Positions 1 through 5,804 of a stretch of 8,014 nucleotides of DNA are shown piece by piece (position 1 is the stretch's first letter; every line of letters starts with the position of its first letter). The notes below the pieces were generated by a model. That model worked only from the letters and a program-made list of their open reading frames with translations. It did not search any database and was not told the origin of the DNA. The DNA is from Mageeibacillus sp. UBA1257. Lineage in GTDB: Bacteria; Bacillota; Clostridia; UBA1212; UBA1257. The stretch is from assembly GCA_002308775.1 (NCBI GenBank), contig DBVT01000119.1:6812-14825 (forward strand), written 5' to 3'. The translations under genes and the position numbers were made by a program.

Positions 1-206
1 TTTTCCTTTATGAAATCTTCATAAATGACCACGTGCGTTCCGGCAGAAAGTTTAACATTGTCACCTGTTCGATTACCGTCGATCTTAACATCTCTTTTTC
101 GTAAAGCTCGAAAAAGCTTTCCTGAAGCGTTTTTCCCGAAACGCCTCGAGATCGCCTCCGTCAGCATTTTGCCGTTATCCTTTTCATCAACGTAAAACTC
201 AGTCAT
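1..206 (-). CDS. RluA-family rRNA pseudouridine synthase, N-terminal fragment (cut by window edge)
   Basis: Only the first 68 codons are in the window; the gene runs off the left edge. The translation begins MTEFYVDEKDNGKMLTEAIS and continues with the pattern of an S4 RNA-binding domain at about residues 12-62, including LFRALRKRDVKIDG and a following AGTHVVIYED segment. That is the usual N-terminus of RluC/RluD-type enzymes, which isomerise specific uridines in 23S rRNA. The catalytic domain with its Asp is not visible, so the subfamily and target site cannot be given. The ATG at 206 fits the family start, but no clear Shine-Dalgarno precedes it. The frame stays open upstream, and a TTG at 224 is a possible alternative start. 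Other S4-domain proteins remain possible because only this domain is seen. Confidence 0.75.
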   Translation of the reverse strand, partial: MTEFYVDEKDNGKMLTEAISRRFGKNASGKLFRALRKRDVKIDGNRTGDNVKLSAGTHVVIYEDFIKE

Positions 207-247
207 ATTTCGATCGATCAGCAATATCCGCGATGTCTTTATGTAGC

Positions 248-277
248 AAAAAAGACCGACATATGAATGCCGGTCTT
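248..277 (-). terminator. Rho-independent terminator of the lipoprotein gene
   Basis: Read on the minus strand this is an 11-base-pair stem, AAGACCGGCAT pairing with ATGTCGGTCTT through one G-U wobble, closed by a TCAT tetraloop and followed by a run of T. It starts 22 bases after the lipoprotein stop codon. The stem, loop and T-tract geometry is that of a strong intrinsic terminator. It also lies only 41 bases before the next gene's ATG. Confidence 0.9.
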
Positions 278-303
278 ATATTTTCAAATAATCTTATTAT
301 TAA
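275..303 (-). promoter_or_regulatory. Possible weak sigma-A promoter for the RluA-type gene
   Basis: On the minus strand TTAATA (298-303) is separated by 17 bases from TATAAG (275-280). Each hexamer matches consensus at four or five positions. A start site about seven bases further on would fall inside the terminator hairpin, so new transcripts would lack part of its left arm and escape termination. The short gap after the terminator leaves little other room for a promoter. AT-rich sequence gives such matches by chance, so this is tentative. Confidence 0.3.
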
Positions 304-935
304 TCGTCTGATGTTTCCCAACCGAGCTTTCTCCAGTCACTCATAAGCTCGTTGTAGTCTTCTTTGTAAAGATCGAACTCTGTCTCTGCAGCTTCAAAAG
401 TGATAACGAAACAGTCATTGGCTTTCATTATCATATTGTAAACGCCTTTCCAAGGTTCGCCGTTCTTAACGAATGTGTAACTTACATGATAGAACTGCAT
501 CTTGTTATATCTTGCGTCTTCCCAGTTCTCAGCACTTATGAAACTCTCTCTTGCAGATCCGTCCTCATAGATGAACGCTCTGTTGAAATAATAAGGATGG
601 TTCTCATTCATGATGTAACCGATAGCATCTGTTGAAACGCCAAGTCCTGTATAGAGCTGCTGCTTAAAGTAAACACGATACTCAACTTTGTCGGGAGCTG
701 CTTTAGGATTAGCCTTGAAGAGAAGTCCTGTAGCGTCGTCAAGCATGAATTCATTCTGATCAGCCTGAGCATCCCAGTCATCATCATAACCCTGCTGATA
801 ATAGTAACGATGGTTCTTGACCTGATTCGGAAGAATACCTACTTGTACATCTACCTTCTTACAAGCCAGTGAAGAAACCGCAACAGCGATCAGCAATACT
901 GCGAGTACGATTTTTGAAATAAGATTCTTTTTCAC
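300..935 (-). CDS. Exported lipoprotein of unknown function (211 aa)
   Basis: The protein starts with a type II signal peptide: a basic KKNLISK stretch, a hydrophobic core, then the lipobox SSLAC, with the lipidated Cys at residue 25 counted from the GTG. It should be anchored on the outer face of the cell membrane. The mature part of about 187 residues is rich in Tyr, Asp and Glu and has no motif I recognise. The C-terminal pattern FVITFEAAETEFDLYKEDY, a beta strand followed by a helix, faintly recalls PsbP/DcrB-fold lipoproteins, but this is only an impression. The start is taken as GTG at 935 because GGAGGG ends seven bases before it. An ATG at 950 in the same frame overlaps that ribosome binding site and would add MEGFI in front of the signal peptide. 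The gene has its own promoter and terminator, so it is probably monocistronic and regulated apart from the upstream operon. Confidence 0.85.
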   Translation of the reverse strand: MKKNLISKIVLAVLLIAVAVSSLACKKVDVQVGILPNQVKNHRYYYQQGYDDDWDAQADQNEFMLDDATGLLFKANPKAAPDKVEYRVYFKQQLYTGLGVSTDAIGYIMNENHPYYFNRAFIYEDGSARESFISAENWEDARYNKMQFYHVSYTFVKNGEPWKGVYNMIMKANDCFVITFEAAETEFDLYKEDYNELMSDWRKLGWETSDD

Positions 936-942
936 GATAAAA

Positions 943-948
943 CCCTCC
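943..948 (-). promoter_or_regulatory. Ribosome binding site that fixes the lipoprotein GTG start
   Basis: The minus strand reads GGAGGG, seven bases before the GTG at 935. It overlaps the in-frame ATG at 948-950, which makes that ATG an unlikely start. Confidence 0.85.
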
Positions 949-992
949 ATAAGCTTGGCGCACCATCGGATGCACCTTGAGTTGATAATGGT

Positions 993-1021
993 ATTTTACA
1001 AAAAATATCACGATTCGTCAA
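993..1021 (-). promoter_or_regulatory. Sigma-A promoter of the lipoprotein gene
   Basis: The minus strand has a -35 box TTGACG (1016-1021), an ideal 17-base spacer and a -10 box TAAAAT (993-998), each five of six to consensus. The start of transcription should be near 986, giving a leader of about 50 bases before the GTG. An AT-only inverted repeat lies immediately upstream of the -35 box. Confidence 0.85.
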
Positions 1022-1045
1022 CATGTAAAATATTAATTTTATGTT
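1020..1045. repeat. AT-only inverted repeat next to the lipoprotein promoter
   Basis: TAAAAT-ATTA-ATTTTA (1026-1041) is a perfect six-base inverted repeat around a four-base centre. It can be extended by AACA/TGTT on the outside if two bases bulge on one side. It lies between the rapZ stop and the -35 box and overlaps the edge of that box. It could act as an UP element, an operator, or a weak end to the rapZ transcript. It has no G or C in the core stem and no adjoining T-tract of its own, so it is not a classical terminator. Confidence 0.5.
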
Positions 1046-1059
1046 AAGCGAATGAATTA

Positions 1060-1914
1060 TTATGTATTTACAAGATCGCGGTGAGTTATCGAGACCCTGT
1101 ATCCCATTTCGGATATCCTCTTCGCAAGTTCGTTGGCGATCATCACGCTTCTGTGTTTTCCTCCGGTGCATCCGATGGCGATAACGAGCACTTCCCTTGT
1201 TTCAGAATACATAGGCATTATCATTTCGAGTATATCCATATACTTTTCTATAAACGTGTTTGTCTCTTCGAAGCCTAACAGATAATCAACGATCCTGCTG
1301 TCATTGCCAGTAAGGTTTCGAAGCTCCGGCCTGTAATAAGGATTCGGCAGGAATCTCACGTCCATAACAAGATCGCTTTGAAGAGGCAACCCGTATTTGT
1401 ATCCGAATGAAATAATATTAACTTTGAGACTTCTGGCTCCGGAGTTTTCCTTGAACAGTTCGAAAAGATTCTTCTTGAGATCCCAGATCGAATATTCCGT
1501 CGTATTGACGTAATAATCGCTGTGTCCTCTGAGTTCCTTGAGCATCTCCCGTTCCTTCTTTATCCCTGTCGCGTTGTCTCCGTCACCTGCCAGAGGATGC
1601 AGCCTTCTGTTCTGACTGTATCTCGAGATAAGCACATCGTCTTCGCAATCAAGGAAAAGGATTTTTACCTGGAAGCCTTCCGAGGCCATCTCCTTTTTAA
1701 AATTCATAAGAGGCTCGTAAAAATCGCCGCTCCTTATATCTATTGCAAGAGCCAGCTTGTCCGTCTGCATCTCGTTTTTTCTGTACATTTCCACAAATTT
1801 CGGCAGAAGCTGGAAAGGCAGATTATCGATGCAGAAATATCCGCAGTCTTCGAGTATTTTTGTGGCCTGTGTGCGTCCCGCGCCTGACATTCCCGTTATT
1901 ACTAAAACTTCCAT
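1060..1914 (-). CDS. rapZ: RapZ/YvcJ family nucleotide-binding protein
   Basis: This 284-residue protein matches the RapZ/YvcJ family over its full normal length. It has an N-terminal P-loop GMSGAGRT at residues 8-15, then the family signature LEDCGYFCIDNLP, the segment ALAIDIRSG and the conserved block SRYSQNRRLHPL. The C-terminal domain has ISFGYKYGLP, VRFLPNPYY and the hallmark GCTGGKHRSV, and ends near HRDL. In E. coli RapZ controls GlcN-6-P synthase levels through small RNAs; in Bacillus, YvcJ is a nucleotide-hydrolysing protein of less clear role. The Walker A lysine is replaced by Arg14 (codon CGC, 1873-1875). The start at 1914 is set by AAAGGAGGA upstream; an in-frame extension to 2007 runs into murB and is rejected. 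It is the last gene of the operon, 31 bases after murB, and ends with tandem TAA codons. The yvcK and whiA homologues that often follow in Firmicutes are absent. Confidence 0.95.
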   Translation of the reverse strand: MEVLVITGMSGAGRTQATKILEDCGYFCIDNLPFQLLPKFVEMYRKNEMQTDKLALAIDIRSGDFYEPLMNFKKEMASEGFQVKILFLDCEDDVLISRYSQNRRLHPLAGDGDNATGIKKEREMLKELRGHSDYYVNTTEYSIWDLKKNLFELFKENSGARSLKVNIISFGYKYGLPLQSDLVMDVRFLPNPYYRPELRNLTGNDSRIVDYLLGFEETNTFIEKYMDILEMIMPMYSETREVLVIAIGCTGGKHRSVMIANELAKRISEMGYRVSITHRDLVNT

Positions 1915-1920
1915 CTGACT

Positions 1921-1929
1921 TCCTCCTTT
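1921..1929 (-). promoter_or_regulatory. Strong ribosome binding site of rapZ
   Basis: The minus strand reads AAAGGAGGA, six bases before the ATG at 1914. It is near-perfect and decides the rapZ start over the longer open frame. Confidence 0.9.
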
Positions 1930-1945
1930 TACTGATCCGTGAAGC

Positions 1946-2893
1946 TTACTCCGGCATCGTGCCGATAAAACATATCTCAGGTTCAAGCATAATGCCTTTT
2001 TGCGCAAGAACTTCCTTCTGTACCTTTTTTATCAGCCTGTAAACGTCTGTCGACGTCGCTCCGCCTATGTTGATTATAAAGCCTGAATGTTTTTCCGACA
2101 CCTGCGCTCCCCCTACGGTGAGACCTTTCAGTCCGCACTCTTCGATCAGCGCCGCGGCATAGCCGTTTTGAGGCCTTTTAAAGGCGCTCCCTGCGCTCGG
2201 ATAGTTCAGCGGCTGTTTATTTATCCTTTTCTGCGCAAGTTCCTTCATGAGGCTGTAAATGTCTTCAGAATCGTTTTCTTTCTTCAGTCTGAATCTCGCT
2301 GAGATTATTATCGCTCCGTTTTTCTTAAAAAAGCTGTTTCTGTATTCCAATCCCGCTTCTTCTTTAGTTGCCGTTTTCAGAATGTATTTACCTTCGTCGT
2401 TTCTTACTATATATCTGCAGGATTCGAAAACGTCAGAGATCTCACCGCCGTACGCGCCTGCGTTTATATTGACGGCTCCTCCCACTGTTCCCGGAATGCC
2501 GGACGCAAATTCAAGACCCGAAAGACAGTTTTCAGCCGCAAACAGCGCAAGAACGGAAAGCATTGCTCCCGCGTCGGCTTCTATAAGATCATCTTCGAGT
2601 TTTCTTATACTGCCGAATGATCTATGCAGGCAAATTATAACTCCGTCAAATCCTTCATCAGACACGAGGAGATTACTGCCCTTGCCGATAACGCAAAAAT
2701 CCACTCCCGAATCAGAGCACAGACAGATCAGAGAGATAAGCTCTTCTTCGCTTTCCGGAGACACAAAGATCGCCGCTTTCCCGCCCGTCATAAACGTAGT
2801 ATGAGAAGACATCGGCTCGTCTGTCAGAACATTCTTCCCGCCGCAGATGCTTATGATTCCTTTTTTTACTTTTTCAAGCAGTCTCCTGTTCAT
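1946..2893 (-). CDS. murB: UDP-N-acetylenolpyruvoylglucosamine reductase
   Basis: MurB reduces UDP-GlcNAc-enolpyruvate to UDP-MurNAc with NADPH and FAD, the second committed step of cytoplasmic peptidoglycan precursor synthesis. The 315-residue protein shows the FAD-binding segments GKGSNLLV (70-77) and GLEFASGIPGTVGGAVNINA with AGAYGGE just after (126-151). Next come YRNSFF (184-189), the catalytic-serine segment SAGSAFKRP (233-241, Ser236), GGAQVSEKHSGFIIN (261-275), and a C-terminal EPEICFIG (304-311) carrying the conserved Glu. Length and motifs are those of a complete Gram-positive type enzyme. The ATG at 2893 overlaps the response regulator stop as ATGA, with little Shine-Dalgarno of its own, so translation is probably coupled. 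An in-frame ATG at 2920 lies inside the regulator gene, has no ribosome binding site and would add nine residues; it is less likely. Confidence 0.97.
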   Translation of the reverse strand: MNRRLLEKVKKGIISICGGKNVLTDEPMSSHTTFMTGGKAAIFVSPESEEELISLICLCSDSGVDFCVIGKGSNLLVSDEGFDGVIICLHRSFGSIRKLEDDLIEADAGAMLSVLALFAAENCLSGLEFASGIPGTVGGAVNINAGAYGGEISDVFESCRYIVRNDEGKYILKTATKEEAGLEYRNSFFKKNGAIIISARFRLKKENDSEDIYSLMKELAQKRINKQPLNYPSAGSAFKRPQNGYAAALIEECGLKGLTVGGAQVSEKHSGFIINIGGATSTDVYRLIKKVQKEVLAQKGIMLEPEICFIGTMPE

Positions 2894-3594
2894 CTTCTGA
2901 ATCTGTAACCGGCGCCCCATACAGTCTCGATAAACTCAGGCTCCGACATATCCTTCTCTATTTTTTCTCTTATTCTGTTTATATGGACCGTGACCGTAGA
3001 AGTCTCGCCGATCGCTTCCTCGCCCCATATCTTGTCGAATAAAGTATCCTTACTGTATACGACATTCGGATGCTGAGCGAGGAACAAAAGCAGATCGAAT
3101 TCCTTATTGGCCAGATTAACTTCTTTGCCGCTCAGATAGACTCTTCTCGCCTGAATATCTATAAAAAGCGAACCGACTTCGATCACGTCATGTTTGTCGT
3201 CTTTTTCTTTGTCTTCGACTGATGCCACAAGCCTCTCGTATCTGTTTATATGCGCAGATACTCTCGCTACGAGCTCCGTCGGGCTGAAAGGCTTTGTTAT
3301 AAAATCATCCGCTCCGAGACCGAGTCCTCTTATTTTATCGATCTCGTCATTCTTTGCCGTAACAAAAATTATCGGCACGTTTTTCTCTTTTCTTATCTCG
3401 CGGCAGACTTCATAGCCTTCCATATCCGGCAGCATGATATCGAGAAGTACCAGACTGAAATCCTCGCCAAGCGCCTTTCGAAGCCCCGACAATCCGTTTT
3501 CTTCAACCACTGTCTCATATCCGTGCGCCTCGAGATAGTCCCTCTCGAGAAAAGCTATTTTACTGTCATCTTCAACTATTAAAACTCTCTTCAT
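2890..3594 (-). CDS. OmpR/PhoB-family response regulator
   Basis: This is a 234-residue DNA-binding response regulator. The receiver domain (about 1-120) has the acidic pair in VEDD (8-10), the phosphoacceptor Asp52 in LLDIMLPD, Thr79 in FVTAK and Lys101 in TKPF. The rest is a winged-helix effector domain ending in the classical TVTVHINRIREKIE and VWGAGYRFRR elements. It is expected to be phosphorylated by the kinase encoded directly upstream and to control transcription. No target sites could be identified here. Its ATG overlaps the kinase stop as ATGA, with AGGA seven bases before the start, and its own stop overlaps the murB start. Both junctions point to coupled translation with fixed stoichiometry. 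I do not assign it to a named regulator such as WalR or PhoP, since family members are too alike to separate by eye. Confidence 0.95.
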   Translation of the reverse strand: MKRVLIVEDDSKIAFLERDYLEAHGYETVVEENGLSGLRKALGEDFSLVLLDIMLPDMEGYEVCREIRKEKNVPIIFVTAKNDEIDKIRGLGLGADDFITKPFSPTELVARVSAHINRYERLVASVEDKEKDDKHDVIEVGSLFIDIQARRVYLSGKEVNLANKEFDLLLFLAQHPNVVYSKDTLFDKIWGEEAIGETSTVTVHINRIREKIEKDMSEPEFIETVWGAGYRFRR

Positions 3595-5138
3595 CTCGTT
3601 GTCCTCGCTTCCCCTTTTGTTGTCGTCTGTTTTTCCTCGTCGTACGGAAGATCTATCACTATCGTAAGACCTTCTCCTATGTTGCTCTCCGCTCTGATCT
3701 TGCCTCCGTGAGCTTCGACGATCTGCTTTGCTATCGCAAGTCCCAGGCCGGAACCTTTTACGGGATTAGTTCTCGCAGGATCGCTCCTGTAAAATGATTC
3801 GAATATCATTCCGACTTTTTCTTTGTCTACTCCGACGCCGTCGTCCTTCATCCTTATTTCAACGCATTTTTCTTCTTCAAGTTTCTCTGTCGTCACATAA
3901 AGGTTTCCGATGACGTTCTTTTTATATTTTACAGTATTATCGGCTATATTCAGCAGTACTCTCGCGAATTTCGTCCTGTCTATGTTCACGTAGACAGGAC
4001 CGCCGCAGAGATCCTTATATGTAAGTAAAACGTTTTTCTTTTCAAGGCTGAATTTGATCTCGTCGCAGCAGAGAGTCATAAATTCGGTAATATCGAGATC
4101 CTCGAAGCTGAAAGGCAGTTTGTCAAGATCGAGCCTGGAGAAAAGGAACAGATCGTCGACGAGTTTGTCCATATCGTCAGCTGTGCTGTAGATCGTTTTA
4201 AGATATGTTTCTCTCTTTTCGTCAGTGTCGGCTATGCCGTCGAGAAGGCCCGAAACATAGCCCTTTATCGATGTGAGAGGCGTGCGAAGGTCGTGAGATA
4301 TTCCTGCGATAAGACGTTTTCTGTTGTCCTCGTATTTGAGCTGCTCCTCCCTCGATTCCTGAAGCTGCTGTCTCATATCTTCGAAGCTCTCCAGGACCTC
4401 GGCTATCTCGTCATCCCTTCCGTAATCGATGGTAAAATCGAGGTTGCCCTTAAATATCTTCTGCGAGGCTTCTTTCAACTGGTTCAGCGGTTTCATTATC
4501 GAATTCGTTACGATAGTTACAAGAACAAGGTTGATAATGATGATCGCGACCGCGCCGATGAACATAAACGACTGAACATTGTTTCTGAGCGTCTGGATCA
4601 GATTCGTAATGTATTCGCTTCTCTGACCGGTCGTTTTTGAAATATTTATCGACGGATTGACCATGACAAGCTGATACGTTTTTGCTTCAGCGGTTATAAA
4701 TGTACTGTCGAAGAAATAACCTTCTTCTTTGTAGACCGTCATATTCTTTGAAGGCGCCGCTCCGATCAGTTTTTCAGCCTCGAATAAAACAGTGTCATAT
4801 TTATATCCCTTCGTAACATATGTGACCACACCGTCAAGCGTTACGACTATCAGCGTTCCCGATTTTTCCGCGTCGTTTACAAATGCTTTTCCGTTGTCTG
4901 TTGTCGTGAGTTTCCCTTCAGTCTGCTTTGCGATCTCCGCGAAAGTGTCAGACAGTGTCTGCACTTCGTAAGGCGAAAGTTCCATATCGCCCGTCATTTT
5001 ATTTATATTTCCTTCGGAATACGATTTAAACGCGTCTGTGAGAGTCCTGAAAGAGTAAATAATAATTCCGAAGAAATAAACGATCAGAAAAATAAACATG
5101 ATCATATTGGAAAAGAATATTCTTTGTCTTATCGTCAT
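3591..5138 (-). CDS. Membrane-bound sensor histidine kinase
   Basis: This 515-residue class I histidine kinase has transmembrane helices at about 8-29 and 190-212. Between them is an extracytoplasmic sensor region of about 160 residues; its strand-rich part around GTLIVVTLDGVVTYV suggests a Cache/PAS-like fold. A HAMP linker (about 213-266) leads to a short coiled region and the HisKA H-box SHDLRTPLTSIKGY with the phosphorylated His282. The ATPase domain has an N-box centred on Asn401 (ADNTVKY), the G1 box DDGVGVD (432-438), an F-box FESFYR and the G2 box GSGLGLAI (462-469). All catalytic elements are present, so it should be active. The ATG at 5138 follows GAGAGGAG after eight bases. The kinase gene precedes its regulator, which is less common than the reverse order. 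The signal is unknown; the envelope genes around it suggest a cell-surface or precursor-related cue. Confidence 0.95.
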   Translation of the reverse strand: MTIRQRIFFSNMIMFIFLIVYFFGIIIYSFRTLTDAFKSYSEGNINKMTGDMELSPYEVQTLSDTFAEIAKQTEGKLTTTDNGKAFVNDAEKSGTLIVVTLDGVVTYVTKGYKYDTVLFEAEKLIGAAPSKNMTVYKEEGYFFDSTFITAEAKTYQLVMVNPSINISKTTGQRSEYITNLIQTLRNNVQSFMFIGAVAIIIINLVLVTIVTNSIMKPLNQLKEASQKIFKGNLDFTIDYGRDDEIAEVLESFEDMRQQLQESREEQLKYEDNRKRLIAGISHDLRTPLTSIKGYVSGLLDGIADTDEKRETYLKTIYSTADDMDKLVDDLFLFSRLDLDKLPFSFEDLDITEFMTLCCDEIKFSLEKKNVLLTYKDLCGGPVYVNIDRTKFARVLLNIADNTVKYKKNVIGNLYVTTEKLEEEKCVEIRMKDDGVGVDKEKVGMIFESFYRSDPARTNPVKGSGLGLAIAKQIVEAHGGKIRAESNIGEGLTIVIDLPYDEEKQTTTKGEARTTR

Positions 5139-5192
5139 ATGATCATCTCCTCTCTGTCGTTTTAATTAAGCAGTCTCTTTCTGAACATTCTG

Positions 5193-5804
5193 TCAAAATA
5201 AAATGAATATCAGGAACAATACGGCAGCTGCGCACATGATCGCGCTTCCTATGACTTTGTACATTCTGAAATCGTTCCATACAGGTTCGTAGTCTTCAGG
5301 GAATTTCTTCTTGCTGAACTTATACCAGAGCCTTTCCGCGTTTCCGAATATCAAACCGCCGATCGCCGCTGTCAGACTCACGATGACGGCTTCATAAAGT
5401 TTCAGCAGCGGCTCTTTCCCGAATACCATAGATTTGAAAAGCTTTTTGGTATGAACGGCATATGCCTCTTCATCTGTTCCCGTATACTTGCCGTAATACT
5501 CGTATGTGATGTCGAAATCCCGCTTTTTCTCACCTGTTACGATATAAGTGTAATCAGAGCCCTGTACAGTGATCCTCTTTGAGTTTCCGACTGTTGTTAC
5601 GGTTACATCGCGTTCCGGAGAATCCACATAGTAAAATTTGTAATTTTTTACCTGGTCATCCTCGATATTGCCCGACTGGAAAATATATCTGACGCCGTCG
5701 ACAACACCCTCATCGTTTCCTCTGCCGACCAGCATAAAGAAGAACTGGATGCTTATCAAAAGCATTATGAGCAATACTATCGCGATGTTTCTGCCTTTAT
5801 TCAT
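5193..5804 (-). CDS. Three-helix membrane protein with exported domain, unknown function (203 aa)
   Basis: I do not recognise a family. The protein has an N-terminal hydrophobic helix (about 7-26), a polar, strand-rich region of about 110 residues (27-136) with many Tyr, Thr and charged residues, a second helix (about 138-156), a short basic loop containing KFSKKKFPEDYEP, and a C-terminal helix (about 183-203). The positive-inside rule puts the 27-136 region outside the cell and the Lys-rich loop in the cytoplasm. The start at 5804 is chosen because AGGAG lies six bases upstream and the ATG forms an ATGA overlap with the preceding stop; a 7-codon longer frame to 5825 is less likely. It sits 54 bases before the histidine kinase gene, which makes an accessory sensor or regulator of that kinase an attractive but unproven idea. 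It could equally be an unrelated envelope protein. Confidence 0.85.
   Translation of the reverse strand: MNKGRNIAIVLLIMLLISIQFFFMLVGRGNDEGVVDGVRYIFQSGNIEDDQVKNYKFYYVDSPERDVTVTTVGNSKRITVQGSDYTYIVTGEKKRDFDITYEYYGKYTGTDEEAYAVHTKKLFKSMVFGKEPLLKLYEAVIVSLTAAIGGLIFGNAERLWYKFSKKKFPEDYEPVWNDFRMYKVIGSAIMCAAAVLFLIFILF

Noticed and set aside
936..950. ATG start for the lipoprotein at 950
   Set aside because: That ATG overlaps the GGAGGG ribosome binding site; the GTG at 935 gives correct spacing and a standard signal peptide.
955..985. Riboswitch or structured leader in the lipoprotein 5' UTR
   Set aside because: The leader is only about 50 bases, and its GGTGC repeats do not form a convincing stem.
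932..1171. Minus-strand 79-codon frame spanning the rapZ end and the intergenic region
   Set aside because: It overlaps the rapZ 3' end in another frame, crosses the promoter and the palindrome, and has no family signal.
1915..2007. Longer N-terminus for RapZ
   Set aside because: The extra 31 codons overlap murB, and a near-perfect ribosome binding site lies just before the ATG at 1914, where the family's normal N-terminus begins.
2259..2804. Plus-strand open frame of 181 codons opposite murB
   Set aside because: It lies wholly antisense to a murB with intact motifs and its translation is low-complexity Ser/Pro-rich with no recognisable domain.
5139..5192. Internal promoter before the histidine kinase
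   Set aside because: No hexamer pair with suitable spacing is visible in the 54-base gap; there is only a short CAGAA direct repeat and an AATTAA stretch.
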